13,642 bases of DNA from CAYMRB01 sp964392615 (GTDB taxonomy: Bacteria > Planctomycetota > UBA8108): NCBI GenBank assembly GCA_964392615.1, contig CAYMRB010000276.1, positions 1 to 13,642 of the forward strand, read 5' to 3'. Numbering within the stretch: position 1 is the first letter of the stretch; every line of letters starts with the position of its first letter. Below the pieces are notes generated by a model. That model was not told where the DNA came from. It did not search any database and worked only from the letters and a program-made list of their open reading frames with translations. Position numbers and translations under genes: made by a program. Shown piece after piece: positions 13,557-13,642 of this stretch.

Positions 13557-13642
13557 TCACCGCACGAGCCCTGGGGGCAGGCCGGTGTCGGCGTCGAGCT
13601 CGTCCAGCTCGACCTCGTGTACCGAGAAGCCGGTCTTCAGCA
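13557..13642 (-). CDS. C-terminus of a third PulG-like prepilin protein (partial)
   Basis: The last 27 codons and TGA stop of a gene that enters from beyond the window edge. The reading frame gives LKTGFSVHEVELDELDADTG followed by LPPGLVR. The final 14 residues (DELDADTGLPPGLVR, less one substitution) match the end of prepilin B, which has EELDADTGLPPGLVR. It is therefore almost certainly a third member of the tandem family. The N-terminal part is not visible. Confidence 0.8.
   Translation of the reverse strand, partial: LKTGFSVHEVELDELDADTGLPPGLVR

Noticed and set aside
1..13642. tRNA, rRNA, CRISPR arrays, transposases or phage genes
   Set aside because: None could be recognised on either strand; the repeats present are short coding microsatellites and intergenic inverted repeats.

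Overview
The window is a GC-rich bacterial chromosome segment, most likely from a member of the Planctomycetota or a close relative and probably from a metagenome assembly (it contains a run of 27 Ns). The clues are a large secreted lamin-tail/CotH protein ending in a two-loop dockerin-like domain of the RGDANxDG...LDITDAIYLLDFL type, two different groEL genes without groES, and a tandem family of short PulG-like prepilin proteins. All three are typical of planctomycete genomes, but the assignment is an inference from protein style and not from a phylogenetic marker search.

Layout. (1) 53-4714, minus: one gene for an exported modular protein of about 1553 residues with three lamin-tail domains, carbohydrate-binding-like beta-sandwiches, a CotH kinase-like domain, a TIG domain and a C-terminal dockerin-like domain. 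(2) 4715-5121: about 400 bases without a gene, holding a perfect 22-bp palindrome whose core matches GAAC-N4-GTTC. (3) 5122-5352, minus: a 76-residue protein resembling the N-terminal domain of GspE/MshE-type ATPases. (4) 5353-5750: a divergent promoter region with a GC palindrome and a sigma-54-like -24/-12 site in front of the chaperone genes. (5) 5751-11957, plus: six co-directional genes, groEL-1, groEL-2, dnaJ, grpE, an FmdB-type zinc-ribbon protein and yacG, separated by 15 to 166 bases. (6) 11958-12127: a convergent intergenic region with an inverted pair of decamer repeats. (7) 12128-13642, minus: three tandem prepilin-like genes, the last cut by the window edge; the second contains the N gap, and between the second and third lies an ACCACAGAG-type inverted repeat.

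How the genes fit together. The plus-strand block is a protein-folding cluster: two Hsp60 chaperonins plus the DnaJ and GrpE co-chaperones of DnaK. Neither DnaK nor GroES is encoded here. The two chaperonins differ sharply. GroEL-2 keeps the catalytic Asp equivalent to E. coli D398 but has no GGM tail. GroEL-1 has Ser at that position, other changes in the nucleotide pocket, and a greatly lengthened Gly-Gly-Met tail. This asymmetry is the most interesting feature of the window. The minus-strand genes on both flanks are surface or secretion related and appear unconnected with the chaperone block.
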